A model generated the notes under the pieces. It ran no database searches. It saw only the letters and a program-made list of their open reading frames with translations, and had not been told where the DNA came from. Source: Actinoalloteichus hoggarensis (GTDB lineage Bacteria; Actinomycetota; Actinomycetes; Mycobacteriales; Pseudonocardiaceae). From it: a stretch of DNA of 64,000 bases. This document shows positions 1 through 8,685 of the stretch, piece after piece (the stretch's first letter is position 1; each line of letters opens with the position of its first letter). The position numbers were made by a program, and so were the translations under genes. Where the stretch lies: positions 5,270,001 to 5,334,000 of the forward strand of contig NZ_CP022521.1 of assembly GCF_002234535.1 (NCBI RefSeq). The letters are read 5' to 3'.

Positions 1-864
1 CAGGACGGCGGCCACCGACATCACGATCACCGCGAGCAGCACCTGTCCGCCGAGGCTGTCCAGCCAGGAGGGCGGGACCGCGACGTTGAGCACCGCGGCG
101 GCCAGCGCGCCCAGCACCAGATAACCGCCCGCCTCGACCAGGTCATGACGCACCGTCTCGACGAAGCTCACCCACCGGGAACCGGGTCGCTGATCGGGCA
201 GCCTGCGCAGCGCGCGCTCGGCGATCCACTCCATCCGCCCCCATCTGATCCACAGCCAGCCCATCACCATCGCGGTGAGCAGCGAGGCGAGGAACCGGGC
301 GAGCACCATCATCGGCTCGCCGGGGAACGCCACCGCAGTGGAGACCAGCACGATCGGGTTGATCGCCGGGGCGGCGAGCAGGAACACCAGAGCGGCCGAC
401 GGCGCGATGCCCTGTTGCATCATGCGTCGCGCCACCGGCACGGACGCGCATTCACAGCCCGGCAGGGCGAGCCCGGCCAACCCCGCGACCGGAACCCCCG
501 CCGCCTCGTTGCCCGGCAGCAGTCGCCGCAGCACCCTCGGCGGCAGGAACGCCGCGATCAGCCCGCTGATCAGGACGCCGAGGACCAGGAACGGCAGCGC
601 CTGCACGCAGATGGCGACGAAGACGGTCGCCCCGGTGCGCAGAGCGGGCGCGTCGAGCAGCTCGACCAGCATGTCCTGAAAGAACATCGCGGCCAGCAGC
701 AGGACGCAGAGCAGTTCCAGCGACGTGATCCGCCGCGAGCGCGGCGCACGCCCGGCCGGTCCCGCCGCAGGCGGCGTGCTGATCGCCGAGACGGGCGCGT
801 CGCCCCCGGGGGAGCCGTTCGACGTCGGTTCCGGCGAGCGCGTCGCCTCCTGACCACCGTTCAT
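1..864 (-). CDS. permease, YraQ/DUF318 family (partial, runs off the left edge)
   Basis: Integral membrane protein of the DUF318/YraQ permease family, whose transported substrate is not settled. My reading of the minus strand from the ATG at 864 is open for 288 codons to the window edge, so the C terminus is missing. Residues 1-48 are a hydrophilic, Pro/Ser-rich leader; hydrophobic segments follow from about residue 50. The family hallmark LALPGCECASVPVARR is present near residue 135 (conserved Cys pair in a Pro-Gly-Cys-Glu-Cys context), followed by APAINPIVL. It follows the 159-aa protein gene by 79 bases. In related genomes YraQ is often followed by a TIGR03943 partner, which would lie outside the window. 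Family assignment firm, function open. Confidence 0.85.
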   Translation of the reverse strand, partial: MNGGQEATRSPEPTSNGSPGGDAPVSAISTPPAAGPAGRAPRSRRITSLELLCVLLLAAMFFQDMLVELLDAPALRTGATVFVAICVQALPFLVLGVLISGLIAAFLPPRVLRRLLPGNEAAGVPVAGLAGLALPGCECASVPVARRMMQQGIAPSAALVFLLAAPAINPIVLVSTAVAFPGEPMMVLARFLASLLTAMVMGWLWIRWGRMEWIAERALRRLPDQRPGSRWVSFVETVRHDLVEAGGYLVLGALAAAVLNVAVPPSWLDSLGGQVLLAVIVMSVAAVL

Positions 865-943
865 CGCCGTTCCGATCTTTCGTCCACGCCGCCCGAGTCC
901 GCTCGCACGCGGCCCGACACGGGCCGCGACGGCCCGCCTCGGC

Positions 944-1423
944 TCACACCCTGTCCTGGCCGCCCGGTCTGTCCTGGCCGCCCGCCGTATCCAGCAGCTC
1001 GGTGCGCAGCTGCGAGGCGGTGGACACCACCAGCATCAGCATGGTGCTCAGCGGTGTGGCGCCCATGCCCTCGGCGGGGAAGGCATACCGAAGGGTGACA
1101 TCCATGCCCTTCCCGGTGCGCACGACGCCGAGCGTGCCGAAGAGGCCCTGCCCGGCGCGTTCGGCGGCCGACTTGGCCAGCGTGTCGTCGTCCGGCAGGT
1201 CCCAGGCGACGACGCAGGTGAGGCTCAGCACGGTGAGCCCCTCGGCCAGCTGCATGGCCTGCACCGCACACGGCACCTCGCCATGACGGAAGGTGAGCGC
1301 CCCGTCGTCGTCGGTGTGCACCTCGTGATAGCGCTCCAGCGCCTCGCGGGCGGCCGAGAGAAGGGCCGCCGTCTTGGCCGCCTCCCCCGCTCGCTGGTCC
1401 GAGGGGATCTCCGAGTCCGTCAC
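944..1423 (-). CDS. conserved actinobacterial protein, YbjN/T3SS-chaperone-like
   Basis: 159 aa, predicted cytosolic and acidic, no signal or membrane segment. A GTG start follows the uppS TAA directly with no spacing, so the two are surely cotranscribed. The pattern (LTFRHGEVPCAV, VLSLTCVVAWDLP, GQGLFGTLGVVR, VTLRYAFPAEGM) looks like the alternating strand/helix arrangement of YbjN/TY-chaperone-like proteins common in actinobacteria; this is a fold-level impression, not a proven match. I know no defined function. Its last 15 residues are Gly/Gln/Asp-rich repeats (GGQDRPGGQDRV). Confidence 0.75.
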   Translation of the reverse strand: MTDSEIPSDQRAGEAAKTAALLSAAREALERYHEVHTDDDGALTFRHGEVPCAVQAMQLAEGLTVLSLTCVVAWDLPDDDTLAKSAAERAGQGLFGTLGVVRTGKGMDVTLRYAFPAEGMGATPLSTMLMLVVSTASQLRTELLDTAGGQDRPGGQDRV

Positions 1424-2290
1424 TTAGTCAGTGCCTCCGTTCGGTTCTTCGACGACGTCGTCGCCTTCGGCGGGCGGGACGGGCCCCGCCTGCTGGTTCT
1501 TCACACCGCCGAAGCGCCGATCGCGCTGGGCATAGGCCTCGCAGGCCCGCCACAGCGCCATCCGGTCGAAGTCGGGGAACAGCGTCTCCATGAACACCAG
1601 CTCGGCGTAGGCCGACTGCCAGACCAGGAAGTTCGAGGTGCGCAGCTCTCCGGAGGGACGCAGGAACAGGTCGACGTCCGGCATCTCCGGGTTGTACAGG
1701 TACCTCGCGATGAGCTTCTCGTCGACCTTGTCCGGATTGATCTCCCCGGCGGCCACCCGCCGGGCGATCTCCTTGGCCGCATCGGCGATCTCGGCCCGGC
1801 CGCCGTAGTTGACGCAGAGCGTCAGGGTGAGGACGTCGTTGTCCTTGGTGCGCTCCTCGGCGTCCTCGAGCTGGTCGATGACGCTGCGCCACAGCTTGGG
1901 GCGACGGCCGGCCCAGCGCACCCGCACCCCGTGCTCGACCATGAAGTCGGTGCGCTTGCGCAGCACGTCCCGGTTGTAGCCCATCAGGAAGCGCACCTCT
2001 TCGGGGCTTCGCTTCCAGTTCTCGGTGGAGAAGACGTAGACCGACAGCCATTTGACGCCGAGCTCGATGGCTCCGCTGACGACGTCGCTGAGCACCTCCT
2101 CGCCGCGTCTGTGGCCGTCGGTGCGCGGCAGCCCTCTGGCCTTGGCCCATCGCCCGTTGCCGTCCATCACCAGCGCGACGTGGTTGGGCACCAACGCGGG
2201 CGGGATGGCGGGGGGACGTGCCCCGGACGGGTGCGGGTCAGGGGGGCGGGGCGTGTACTGGTCTCGCCCGCTCCGGAACCGACGCAGCAT
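1424..2290 (-). CDS. uppS: isoprenyl (polyprenyl) diphosphate synthase, cis-type
   Basis: Cytosolic cis-prenyltransferase that elongates an allylic diphosphate with isopentenyl diphosphate to make the lipid carrier for peptidoglycan and arabinogalactan. Start taken at the ATG giving [12 protein letters not shown] (288 aa); an upstream in-frame start at 2335 adds 15 non-conserved residues. Seen: [13 protein letters not shown] (catalytic Asp and first conserved region), the GHRRGEEVL diphosphate site, [12 protein letters not shown], and the C-terminal signature [25 protein letters not shown]. The C terminus continues into an acidic tail. In mycobacteria its homologue lies next to recO; here a 4.7-kb ABC cassette lies between them. 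Confidence 0.95.
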   Translation of the reverse strand: MLRRFRSGRDQYTPRPPDPHPSGARPPAIPPALVPNHVALVMDGNGRWAKARGLPRTDGHRRGEEVLSDVVSGAIELGVKWLSVYVFSTENWKRSPEEVRFLMGYNRDVLRKRTDFMVEHGVRVRWAGRRPKLWRSVIDQLEDAEERTKDNDVLTLTLCVNYGGRAEIADAAKEIARRVAAGEINPDKVDEKLIARYLYNPEMPDVDLFLRPSGELRTSNFLVWQSAYAELVFMETLFPDFDRMALWRACEAYAQRDRRFGGVKNQQAGPVPPAEGDDVVEEPNGGTD

Positions 2291-2616
2291 CAGACGACTG
2301 ACCTCCTCATGGTCTCCCCCGGCGACGCTGGACAAACACGGTCATCCTGCCCGACGGCGTGTCGGGACCGGTCGGCGGCCGGTCGGTCGCGGGCCGTTCG
2401 GCGGGACGGACAGCCGACCGGATGAGGCGGCAGAGGAGAGCCGCCGACCCGGCGGGCGGGTCGGCGGCTCATGAGCGAGGACTCGCAGCAGCTCCCTCTT
2501 GCACAGGCACTGCCCCTCGGGGCCTGCCTGCCCGCTGCGAACCATCTAGGGTCGGTCGGCGGGCGCCTGTTCCCGGCGTGCTCCGGCGGGGAGCACGGGC
2601 GGGCGGCAGGCGAGTC
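2291..2616. other. intergenic region uppS / ABC cassette
   Basis: 326 bases with no gene I can support. It holds the uppS upstream region and, at 2438-2470, a strong hairpin listed separately that probably ends the ABC cassette transcript. Open frames here are GC-driven and show no family motif. Confidence 0.6.
2438..2470 (-). terminator. 14-bp stem hairpin downstream of ABC cassette
   Basis: Perfect inverted repeat: GAGCCGCCGACCCG at 2438-2451 and its reverse complement at 2457-2470, with a 5-base loop. It lies 147 bases after the stop of the last ABC permease gene on the minus strand and before uppS. No U-run follows, as is usual for actinobacterial terminators. It may also insulate uppS. 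Confidence 0.6.
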
Positions 2617-3357
2617 CTAGTCCCATCGGAAGATCTTGGCCGCGAGCCCGATCAGGACGACCGCGTAGCAGGCCATGACCGCGACGGCACCGAGCGGAGG
2701 CCACCCTCCCGCGACGGTGTCCTGGAGAGCCTGCACGCCCGCGCCGACGGGGGTGAGGTCGCTGATGGTGCGCAGCACGTCCGGCATGGCGTCCCTGGGC
2801 AGCCACAGTCCCGCGAAGAACATCACCGGGAAGTAGACGACCGTGCCCACGCCCGAGGCCATCCGCGAGTTCGGCACCACCGCGCAGATCAGCAGTCCGA
2901 CGCCGAACAGCGCGACCGCCAGGAGCACCGTCATCAGCAGCAGGCCGCCGGGGTTGGCGGGCAGCGCGATGCCGTGGACGAAGCGCCCCAGCAGGATCGT
3001 GGCGGCGATCGAGGCGAGGGCGACCGCGAGGTTCACCAACAGCTGCGCGAGCAGCAGGTGGAGCGGCGACACCGGCGTGGTCGAGAGCTTGCGCAGGATG
3101 CCCCGCTCCCGGTAGGCGGTCATCGTCGCGGGCAGGGTGACGATGGCGACCGTGGCGAGGGCGATCGCGATCATGATGGGCACATACAGGTCGAGCAGTC
3201 GCACACCGCCCAGCGCGGGGTCGGGAACGCTGAAGGCCGGGATCAAACCGAAGATCATCAGCAGCCCCGGCGAGAAGATGAAGCCGAAGAAGGCCGCGGT
3301 CGGGTCCCGGAAGAAGAGCTTCCACTCGTGGACGAAGATCCTGGTCATTCCGGACAT
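2617..3357 (-). CDS. ABC-2 type transporter permease
   Basis: 246 aa, six predicted membrane segments (for example LLMIFGLIPAF, IAIALATVAIVTL, LLVNLAVALASIAATILL, LLMTVLLAVALFGVGLLICAVV, VVYFPVMFFAGLW, VAVMACYAVVLIGLA). The short N-terminal amphipathic helix with HEWKLFFRDPTAAFFGFIFSP is typical of ABC-2 permeases of the drug-efflux/NodJ type, and FFAGLWLPRDAMP matches the usual re-entrant loop. The start lies one base after the stop of the ATPase gene, so the two form one transporter. Substrate unknown; export of a lipophilic compound or peptide is the usual role for such pairs. Confidence 0.9.
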   Translation of the reverse strand: MSGMTRIFVHEWKLFFRDPTAAFFGFIFSPGLLMIFGLIPAFSVPDPALGGVRLLDLYVPIMIAIALATVAIVTLPATMTAYRERGILRKLSTTPVSPLHLLLAQLLVNLAVALASIAATILLGRFVHGIALPANPGGLLLMTVLLAVALFGVGLLICAVVPNSRMASGVGTVVYFPVMFFAGLWLPRDAMPDVLRTISDLTPVGAGVQALQDTVAGGWPPLGAVAVMACYAVVLIGLAAKIFRWD

Positions 3358-3358
3358 C

Positions 3359-4306
3359 TCAGTTGCTCCCTGCTGCGACGGGGTTCTCTTCGATCCGACG
3401 CCCGGTCAGGGCGACGAAGGCGTCTTCGAGGCTGGCCTGCTCCACACGCAGGTCGAGGGGACTGACGCGAGCGGCGGACAGGGCGGCCGTGACGGCCAAC
3501 AGCAGTTCGCCGTGCCCGCTGACCAGCAGTTGGCTCCCCTGATGTTCCACCGACCGGACCTCGGGCAGGTCGGTGAGGAACCGATCGTCGATCGGAGCGG
3601 ACGTCCGGAACCGGATGCGCTGCTCGGCCTGCACGTTCGCGATGAGCCCGCTCGGGCTGTCCACCGCGGCGACACGGCCGCCGTTGATCAGCGCGATGCG
3701 GTCGCAGAGCCGCTCGGCCTCCTCCATGAAGTGGGTGACCAGCACGATCGTGACGCCCCGACGCCGGACGCCCTCGATGACCTCCCAGGTGTCCCGCCGG
3801 GCCTGCGGGTCGAGCCCCGTGGTCAGCTCGTCGAGGAAGGCGATCTTCGGGCCGCCCACGAGCGACAGCGCGATGGACAGTCGCTGTTTCTGGCCGCCGG
3901 AGAGCTTGCCGTAGCGGCTGGAGAGCTTGCCGGACAGGCCGAGGTCCTCGGCGAGAGGTCGCCAGTCGACGGGCTTGCGATAGAAGGAGCTGTACAGCTC
4001 CAGGGACTCCCGCACCGTGGCCTTCTCGGGCAGCGCGCTCTCCTGGAGCTGCACGCCGATCAGCTGCCGCAGTTCCTGCCCGTCCCGCCTCGGGTGCCTG
4101 CCCAGGACCTCGATGGTGCCGCCGTCCGGGGCGCGCAGGCCCTCGACGCATTCCACCGTGGTCGTCTTGCCCGCTCCGTTGGGACCGATGATCCCGAAGA
4201 TCTCGCCCTCCTCCACGGCGAAGGAGACGTCGTGCACCGCGACGTGGTCGCGATAGCTCTTCCGCAGATTTCGCACTTCGATGACTGACACTGATTTTCT
4301 CCTCAC
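3359..4306 (-). CDS. ABC transporter ATP-binding protein, DrrA-like
   Basis: 315 aa cytosolic ATPase. Walker A GPNGAGKT near residue 42, Q-loop in LIGVQLQESALP, signature LSGGQKQR, Walker B IAFLDELTTGLDP, and switch His in VLVTHFMEEAE are all intact. The C-terminal ~90 residues form the accessory region seen in daunorubicin-resistance-type ATPases. Start at ATG 4306; VIEVRNLRK begins the conserved core, so a GTG a few codons later is possible. Partner of the ABC-2 permease that follows. It lies 33 bases after a membrane-protein gene of the same cassette and probably belongs to the GntR-controlled operon. Confidence 0.92.
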   Translation of the reverse strand: MRRKSVSVIEVRNLRKSYRDHVAVHDVSFAVEEGEIFGIIGPNGAGKTTTVECVEGLRAPDGGTIEVLGRHPRRDGQELRQLIGVQLQESALPEKATVRESLELYSSFYRKPVDWRPLAEDLGLSGKLSSRYGKLSGGQKQRLSIALSLVGGPKIAFLDELTTGLDPQARRDTWEVIEGVRRRGVTIVLVTHFMEEAERLCDRIALINGGRVAAVDSPSGLIANVQAEQRIRFRTSAPIDDRFLTDLPEVRSVEHQGSQLLVSGHGELLLAVTAALSAARVSPLDLRVEQASLEDAFVALTGRRIEENPVAAGSN

Positions 4307-4339
4307 AACGTTCGATTCATAAGAAGGGGTAGGAAGGGG

Positions 4340-5071
4340 TCATTCGGCGGCGGCGTCGAAGGGAATTCCTCGCACCAACAGGTGGGTGATCAGACCGGGT
4401 ATCGCGATGCACACCGCGCCGATTACGAGGAACCACGCGATGGCGTTCGAGTCAGCTCCGGGGAAGCCGCCTGCGGGGCTGCCACCGAAATGGAGGATCG
4501 ACCATTCCACGACGATCACCGGCAAGACCGGAAGCGCGAGCAGCGGCCACCGACCGAGGCCGCTTCCCCGGTGGAAGATCACGCCGATCAGACAGCCCGC
4601 GATGAGATGGACCAAGCCGACGACGAGGTTCTCCACCATGATGAGATGAACTTGTTCGATCGATCCGTACAGGTGGACGCTGGTGAGCCGGGTGGACAGC
4701 CCGACGGCGTCGTGGAGCAGTCGCTCGACCCAGAAGAAGACCGTGGTACCGATTCCGAGCAGCAGCGCCATGGCGACGGCCACGACTCGCCAGGCGACCA
4801 GGAACTCCCCCCGGGTGATTCCGGTCGCGATGGCCTGGAGCAGCTGAACCGTGAGCATTCCCATTCCGATGCCCGCCAGCGCGTATTTGATCGAATACGG
4901 GACGATCCAGTCGACGACACTGGCATCGAGTTGACCGAAGAACGCGGCGACGACGCTCACGACGACGATCACACCGAGCACGATGGCCCAGAAGGTCGCC
5001 AGCCACGTGCTTTGGTTACGAAGTAGTCGCACGATGAGGGCGGGCAGGATCGGACTGGTCGAGGACACCAT
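4340..5071 (-). CDS. membrane protein of ABC cassette (paralogue of the protein at 5321-6049)
   Basis: 243 aa with about six hydrophobic segments and little else. It is visibly related to the protein encoded at 5321-6049: LVHLIAGCLIGVIFHR here against LVHLLAGVIIGAAFYR there, each followed by a Leu-Pro-Val/Ile-rich helix with VIVVEWSI or VVVTELTM. This suggests a duplicated permease subunit. Start is an ATG preceded by GAAGAGAG at a good Shine-Dalgarno distance. The 249 bases before it separate the cassette into two halves; a second promoter there cannot be excluded. Confidence 0.8.
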   Translation of the reverse strand: MVSSTSPILPALIVRLLRNQSTWLATFWAIVLGVIVVVSVVAAFFGQLDASVVDWIVPYSIKYALAGIGMGMLTVQLLQAIATGITRGEFLVAWRVVAVAMALLLGIGTTVFFWVERLLHDAVGLSTRLTSVHLYGSIEQVHLIMVENLVVGLVHLIAGCLIGVIFHRGSGLGRWPLLALPVLPVIVVEWSILHFGGSPAGGFPGADSNAIAWFLVIGAVCIAIPGLITHLLVRGIPFDAAAE

Positions 5072-5320
5072 GATTGATCTCTCTTCGGGTTCGACGCGAT
5101 GACGAGAAGGACGGTCCTGTCGGCCGTTCTCTCAGCTGTGGGCAGCCGGATCGAGCAGATCGGCCTTTCGGGGCCGTCGAGAATGCGCACGGCCCGATCG
5201 GGCATCCCCGTCTTCACGCCGCCTCGGCATGAGTCGGGAGCACGGCGGGTCGGGTCGGTGCCGGTCCGGCGGCACGGTCCGGGCCCGATGCCGGCCGGGT
5301 GCCGAGGATCGACGAAAGGC

Positions 5321-6049
5321 TCAGGCGCTGCGAACGGGGAGGTCGCGGATCAGCAGCAGGCAGCCGCCCGCCGCGGCCAGGATCGACAGCAGCACGATCG
5401 GCGTGCCGACGACGGCCGACAGTCGTGTGAGACCGAGCGCCTCCACCGCCCCGCTGACCCAGCCGGTGGCCATGGTCAGCTCCGTGACCACCACCGGCAG
5501 CAGCGCGACGGGGATCAGGAACAGCCCGCGCAGCCAGCCGAGTCGGTAGAAGGCCGCACCGATGATCACTCCCGCCAGCAGGTGCACCAGGCCGAGCACC
5601 CCGAACTCGAGGAGCACGAGCAGGACCTGTCCTCGTGAGTCGAACAGGTGCGCCCCGTTCGCCTGGTGGTCGACGGCCATGGTGCCGAGGAGGAAGCCCT
5701 CGATCAGCAGCCCGATCCAGTGCGCCACCGCGAACGCCGCCGAGACGAGCACGGCGAAGATCCCGCCGTCCACCAGGAACCGGCGTCGGGTGACGCCGTG
5801 TATCAGGAACATCGGCAGGAATATCGTCGGCAGCATGACGCCGGTCGCGAGGAGGAAGTACTTCGGCGGATTGGAGAACGACCAGCCCGCGGTACCCGCC
5901 GCATCGCTCGCGCCGAAGATGAACGCCACGAACCAGATCGCGAGCACGACGACGATCAGGACGGCCCAGTAGCCGATCAGGACGGCTCGAAGTCCTCTGA
6001 TCAGTGCGGTGAGGACGTTGCCCGTGGTAGGAGTCGACCGCGTGGTCAT
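5321..6049 (-). CDS. ABC transporter membrane subunit, YtrC/D-like position
   Basis: 242 aa, six predicted membrane segments. The start overlaps the end of the ATPase gene by 4 bases (ATGA), so translation is coupled and this is its membrane partner. Around residue 80, HGVTRRRFLVDGGIFA resembles the cytoplasmic segment of ABC-2 permeases; the paralogue has TGITRGEFLVAWRVVA at the same place. No substrate can be read. In Bacillus the comparable ytr operon answers to cell-wall antibiotics, so a cell-envelope stress role is a reasonable inference only. Confidence 0.82.
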   Translation of the reverse strand: MTTRSTPTTGNVLTALIRGLRAVLIGYWAVLIVVVLAIWFVAFIFGASDAAGTAGWSFSNPPKYFLLATGVMLPTIFLPMFLIHGVTRRRFLVDGGIFAVLVSAAFAVAHWIGLLIEGFLLGTMAVDHQANGAHLFDSRGQVLLVLLEFGVLGLVHLLAGVIIGAAFYRLGWLRGLFLIPVALLPVVVTELTMATGWVSGAVEALGLTRLSAVVGTPIVLLSILAAAGGCLLLIRDLPVRSA

Positions 6050-6924
6050 CGCCGCTCCTCCCCGGACCCGGTCAGGTGCACGAACAGATCCTGGATCCCG
6101 ACGGGACCCAGTTCGAGCCCGTCGGCGCGGGCCCGGTCCCGCTGCTCGGCGGTGAGGGCGCCGAACACCGTCGCCGACTTCGTCCCGCCGAGCCGCTGTT
6201 CGTTGAGCACCCGCAGCGAGGCGGTGAAGCGATCGACCGTCTCGGCGGGCCCGGTGACGGCCGCGCCCCGCTCCCGCAGCGTCTCCGTCTCCTCGTGCAG
6301 CACCAGCCCGCCGCGATCGAGGATCACGACCTCCTCGAACAACGAGCCGACCTCTTCGATGAGGTGCGTGGAGAGGACGATCGTCCTGGGGTTCGCCAGG
6401 TAGTCGTCGAGCAGCTCCTCGTAGAAGGCGTATCGAGACGGCGCGTCCATGCCGAGGTAGGACTCGTCGAAGATGGTCAGCGGGGCACGCGAGGCCAGCC
6501 CCAGCGTCACGCCGAGTGCCGACTTCTTACCCCTGGACAGGGCGTCGACCGACTTCTTCTTCTGGATCTCGAAGCGATCGAGCAGTGCCTCGGCGTAGTC
6601 GGCGTCCCAGTTCGGCCGGAAGGCGGCGGCGAAGTCGAGTGACGCCTTGACGCTGCCGCCCGCCGTGTCGCCGCTCTCGCGGATGAAGCAGATCTGGCGG
6701 ACGATCTCGGCGTTCTCGAACGGCTGCTGTCCGCCGACCCGCACGGAACCCGCCGTGGCCTTGCGGAAGGCCGCGATCACCGACAGCAGCGTGCTCTTGC
6801 CGGAGCCGTTGCGGCCGAGCAGTCCGTGGATCTTCCCGCCCGCGAGGGTGAAGCTGAGATCACGGACGGCCGTGAAGCTCCCGTAGTCGACCCGAAGCCC
6901 GTCGACCGCGATGTCCAACGTCAT
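6046..6924 (-). CDS. ABC transporter ATP-binding protein, YtrB-like
   Basis: 292 aa ATPase. Walker A GRNGSGKST near residue 37. The signature is unusual: LSRGKKSA instead of LSGGQ, as is common in YtrB-type ATPases paired with short GntR regulators. Walker B is LTIFDESYLGMD with the catalytic Glu kept; switch His in VLSTHLIEEV. The C-terminal part (TASLRVLNEQRLGG, GIQDLFVHLTG) is typical of this group. It overlaps both the GntR gene upstream and the membrane-protein gene downstream by 4 bases, so the three are one translationally coupled unit. Confidence 0.9.
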   Translation of the reverse strand: MTLDIAVDGLRVDYGSFTAVRDLSFTLAGGKIHGLLGRNGSGKSTLLSVIAAFRKATAGSVRVGGQQPFENAEIVRQICFIRESGDTAGGSVKASLDFAAAFRPNWDADYAEALLDRFEIQKKKSVDALSRGKKSALGVTLGLASRAPLTIFDESYLGMDAPSRYAFYEELLDDYLANPRTIVLSTHLIEEVGSLFEEVVILDRGGLVLHEETETLRERGAAVTGPAETVDRFTASLRVLNEQRLGGTKSATVFGALTAEQRDRARADGLELGPVGIQDLFVHLTGSGEERR

Positions 6925-7286
6925 CGGTCACTCCTCTGCTGTTCCTGGATTCGCTGGACGACCTCGTCGAGGGAGATGCCGACGATCCGTGCCTCGGTCA
7001 CCATCGCGTCGACGACCTCCTCGAAGAAGCGCTGACGCCGCTGAGCCCGCAGGGCCTCCTGCGCTCCCTTGCTGACGAACATCCCGATCCCCCTCTTCTT
7101 GTAGAGCACGCCTTCTTCGATCAGCTGGTGGAAACCCTTGGCCGCGGTGGCCGGGTTGATCCGGTAGAAGGCGGCGTACTGGTTCGTCGACATGACCTGG
7201 TCGTCTTCGGCCAGCTCGCCACCGAGGATGTCGTTCTTGATCCGTTCGGCGATCTGTTGATAGATCGGGCTTCGGTCGTCGAACAC
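6921..7286 (-). CDS. GntR family transcriptional regulator, YtrA subfamily
   Basis: 121 aa: an N-terminal winged helix (SPIYQQIAERIKNDILGG, then VMSTNQYAAFYRINPATAAKGFHQLIEEGVLYKKRGIGMFV) and only ~50 residues after it, with the helical tail EEVVDAMVTEARIVGISLDEVVQRI. This short form is the YtrA subfamily, which represses its own operon with ABC transporter genes. It is the first gene of the cassette, and a perfect 11-bp-arm palindrome lies 18 bases before its start. The recognition helix is RINPATAAKGF. Derepression by a cell-envelope or antibiotic signal is the usual model; the inducer is unknown. Confidence 0.93.
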   Translation of the reverse strand: MFDDRSPIYQQIAERIKNDILGGELAEDDQVMSTNQYAAFYRINPATAAKGFHQLIEEGVLYKKRGIGMFVSKGAQEALRAQRRQRFFEEVVDAMVTEARIVGISLDEVVQRIQEQQRSDR

Positions 7287-7304
7287 CTCGGCCCCCTAGT
7301 TGGT

Positions 7305-7330
7305 TGGTTCGTTACTCATGTAACGAACCA
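7305..7330. promoter_or_regulatory. YtrA-type operator palindrome
   Basis: Arms TGGTTCGTTAC (7305-7315) and GTAACGAACCA (7320-7330) are perfect reverse complements around a 4-base centre TCAT. The site ends 18 bases before the start of the GntR gene and is far more AT-rich than its surroundings. Position and symmetry fit the autoregulatory operator of the cassette. Confidence 0.85.
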
Positions 7331-7889
7331 TAGCACCAAAGAACCACCTCGAGATCCCGCCGCCCGCCCTTGATCCCGGCCGGACGGCCATCAACGCAGG
7401 TCACCAGGCCGGAGAATTTCTCCAGTTCGGGTCGAGCCGCAGGGATCGGCGCCTGCGGAGGTTCATCACTCGGACCGGCCCCCGTACCCGAGAACCCGAC
7501 ACGGAGCGCTCATCCGCTCAGCGGCCCTGCCGCCGCGGCGGCGCCGACCCGGTCGCCGCTCGACACGAACAGCGCCTGCCGCGGGACCACCGCGCCCGTA
7601 CGGCGCGGCCGCACGAGGGGCGACGGGTGCGACGTCGTCACGGAGAGGCCAGGACGGTCGACACCACCCGCGCGGACGCCGACCCGCGCCGGTCGAAGGC
7701 CTGCGCCCGAACACGAACTCCCCGCCCGACGCCCGCATCCCACGCGGAGCGGCGGGGCGTTCTCGCCGCGAGCCGACCCCGGTCGCTTCGCGGGCGACGG
7801 CGGCTGCGGAACGCCGTCCGCGCTCGCTCCGGTGGACCGACCTGCTCGGGCGGCCCGAACGGCTCGGGCGGGTCCTGTTCCGGCAGGCC
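7331..7889. other. gene-free interval between GntR cassette and recO
   Basis: About 560 bases upstream of the ABC cassette and downstream of recO. I see no conserved ORF, RNA or mobile element. Frames on both strands are Arg/Pro/Ala-rich GC artefacts. With the 2291-2616 interval it marks the edges of the block that separates uppS and recO. Confidence 0.6.
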
Positions 7890-7911
7890 CGTCTCGGCGG
7901 CCGCCGAGACG
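7890..7911 (-). terminator. 22-bp perfect palindrome at the recO stop codon
   Basis: CGTCTCGGCGG followed by its exact reverse complement, without loop (a hairpin of 9 bp with a 4-base loop in RNA). It abuts the recO TGA at 7912-7914, so it is the obvious recO transcription terminator. No U-tract. Confidence 0.75.
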
Positions 7912-8685
7912 TCAGACGGGCGCCGACTCCGACGGCACGCCGTCCGGCTCGCCGCCGCGCCGGTCCACCAGCGGCAACGATCGCAGGCTGCGCTCCAGAT
8001 GCCATTGCAGGTGAGCGGCCACCAGCCCGCTGCCCTCACGCCGACAACGCTGGTCTGAGGCCTCGGCGGCGGGCCAGTCGCCGTGTAGCAGCGCGCTCAG
8101 CAGCGCCACGGTCTCCGGAGCGGGGGACACCGAACCGGGCGGCCGACAGGTCTCGCACACCGTGCCGCCCGCGGGCACGTTGAAGGCGCGGTGCGGTCCG
8201 GGACGTCCGCAGCGCGCGCACTCCGCGAGCGCGGGCGCCCAACCCGCCTGCGTCATCGCCCGGAGCAGGAAGGCGTCCATGACCAGCATCGGGTCCCGCA
8301 CCCCGTCGGCCAGCGCCCGCAGCGCCCCCACGAGGAGCAGGTACAGCCGGAGCACCGGCTCGCCCTCCTCCGCGCTGAGCCGGTCGGCCGCCTCCAGGAC
8401 GGCGCAGCCCGCCGTGTACCGCTGGTAATCGGGGACCAGGCCGGCACCGAAGGCGTCCAGCGTCTGCACCTGGGTGATCACGTCCAGGGTCCGCCCCGTG
8501 TAGAGCTGCACGTCGACGTGCCCGAAGGGCTCCAGCCGGGCGCCGAATCGGGAGGACATCCGCCGGACGCCCTTGCCCACGGCACGCACCTTGCCGTGTC
8601 TGCGGGTGAGCAGGGTGATGATCCGGTCGGCCTCGCCGAGCTTCTGTACCCGCAGCACCACACCGGTATCGCGGTACAGGGCCAT
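7912..8685 (-). CDS. recO: DNA repair protein RecO
   Basis: 257 aa from the ATG of MALYRDTGVVLRVQKLGEADRIITLL; the frame is open further upstream but without conservation. RecO helps load RecA at gaps in RecF-pathway repair. Seen: N-terminal OB-fold with RFGARLEPFGHVDVQLYTGR, and the C4 zinc motif CARCGRPGPHRAFNVPAGGT-VCETC in the C-terminal half. The last residues are disordered. Followed at once by a palindromic terminator. In mycobacteria recO lies beside uppS; here they are 5.6 kb apart. Confidence 0.95.
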   Translation of the reverse strand: MALYRDTGVVLRVQKLGEADRIITLLTRRHGKVRAVGKGVRRMSSRFGARLEPFGHVDVQLYTGRTLDVITQVQTLDAFGAGLVPDYQRYTAGCAVLEAADRLSAEEGEPVLRLYLLLVGALRALADGVRDPMLVMDAFLLRAMTQAGWAPALAECARCGRPGPHRAFNVPAGGTVCETCRPPGSVSPAPETVALLSALLHGDWPAAEASDQRCRREGSGLVAAHLQWHLERSLRSLPLVDRRGGEPDGVPSESAPV

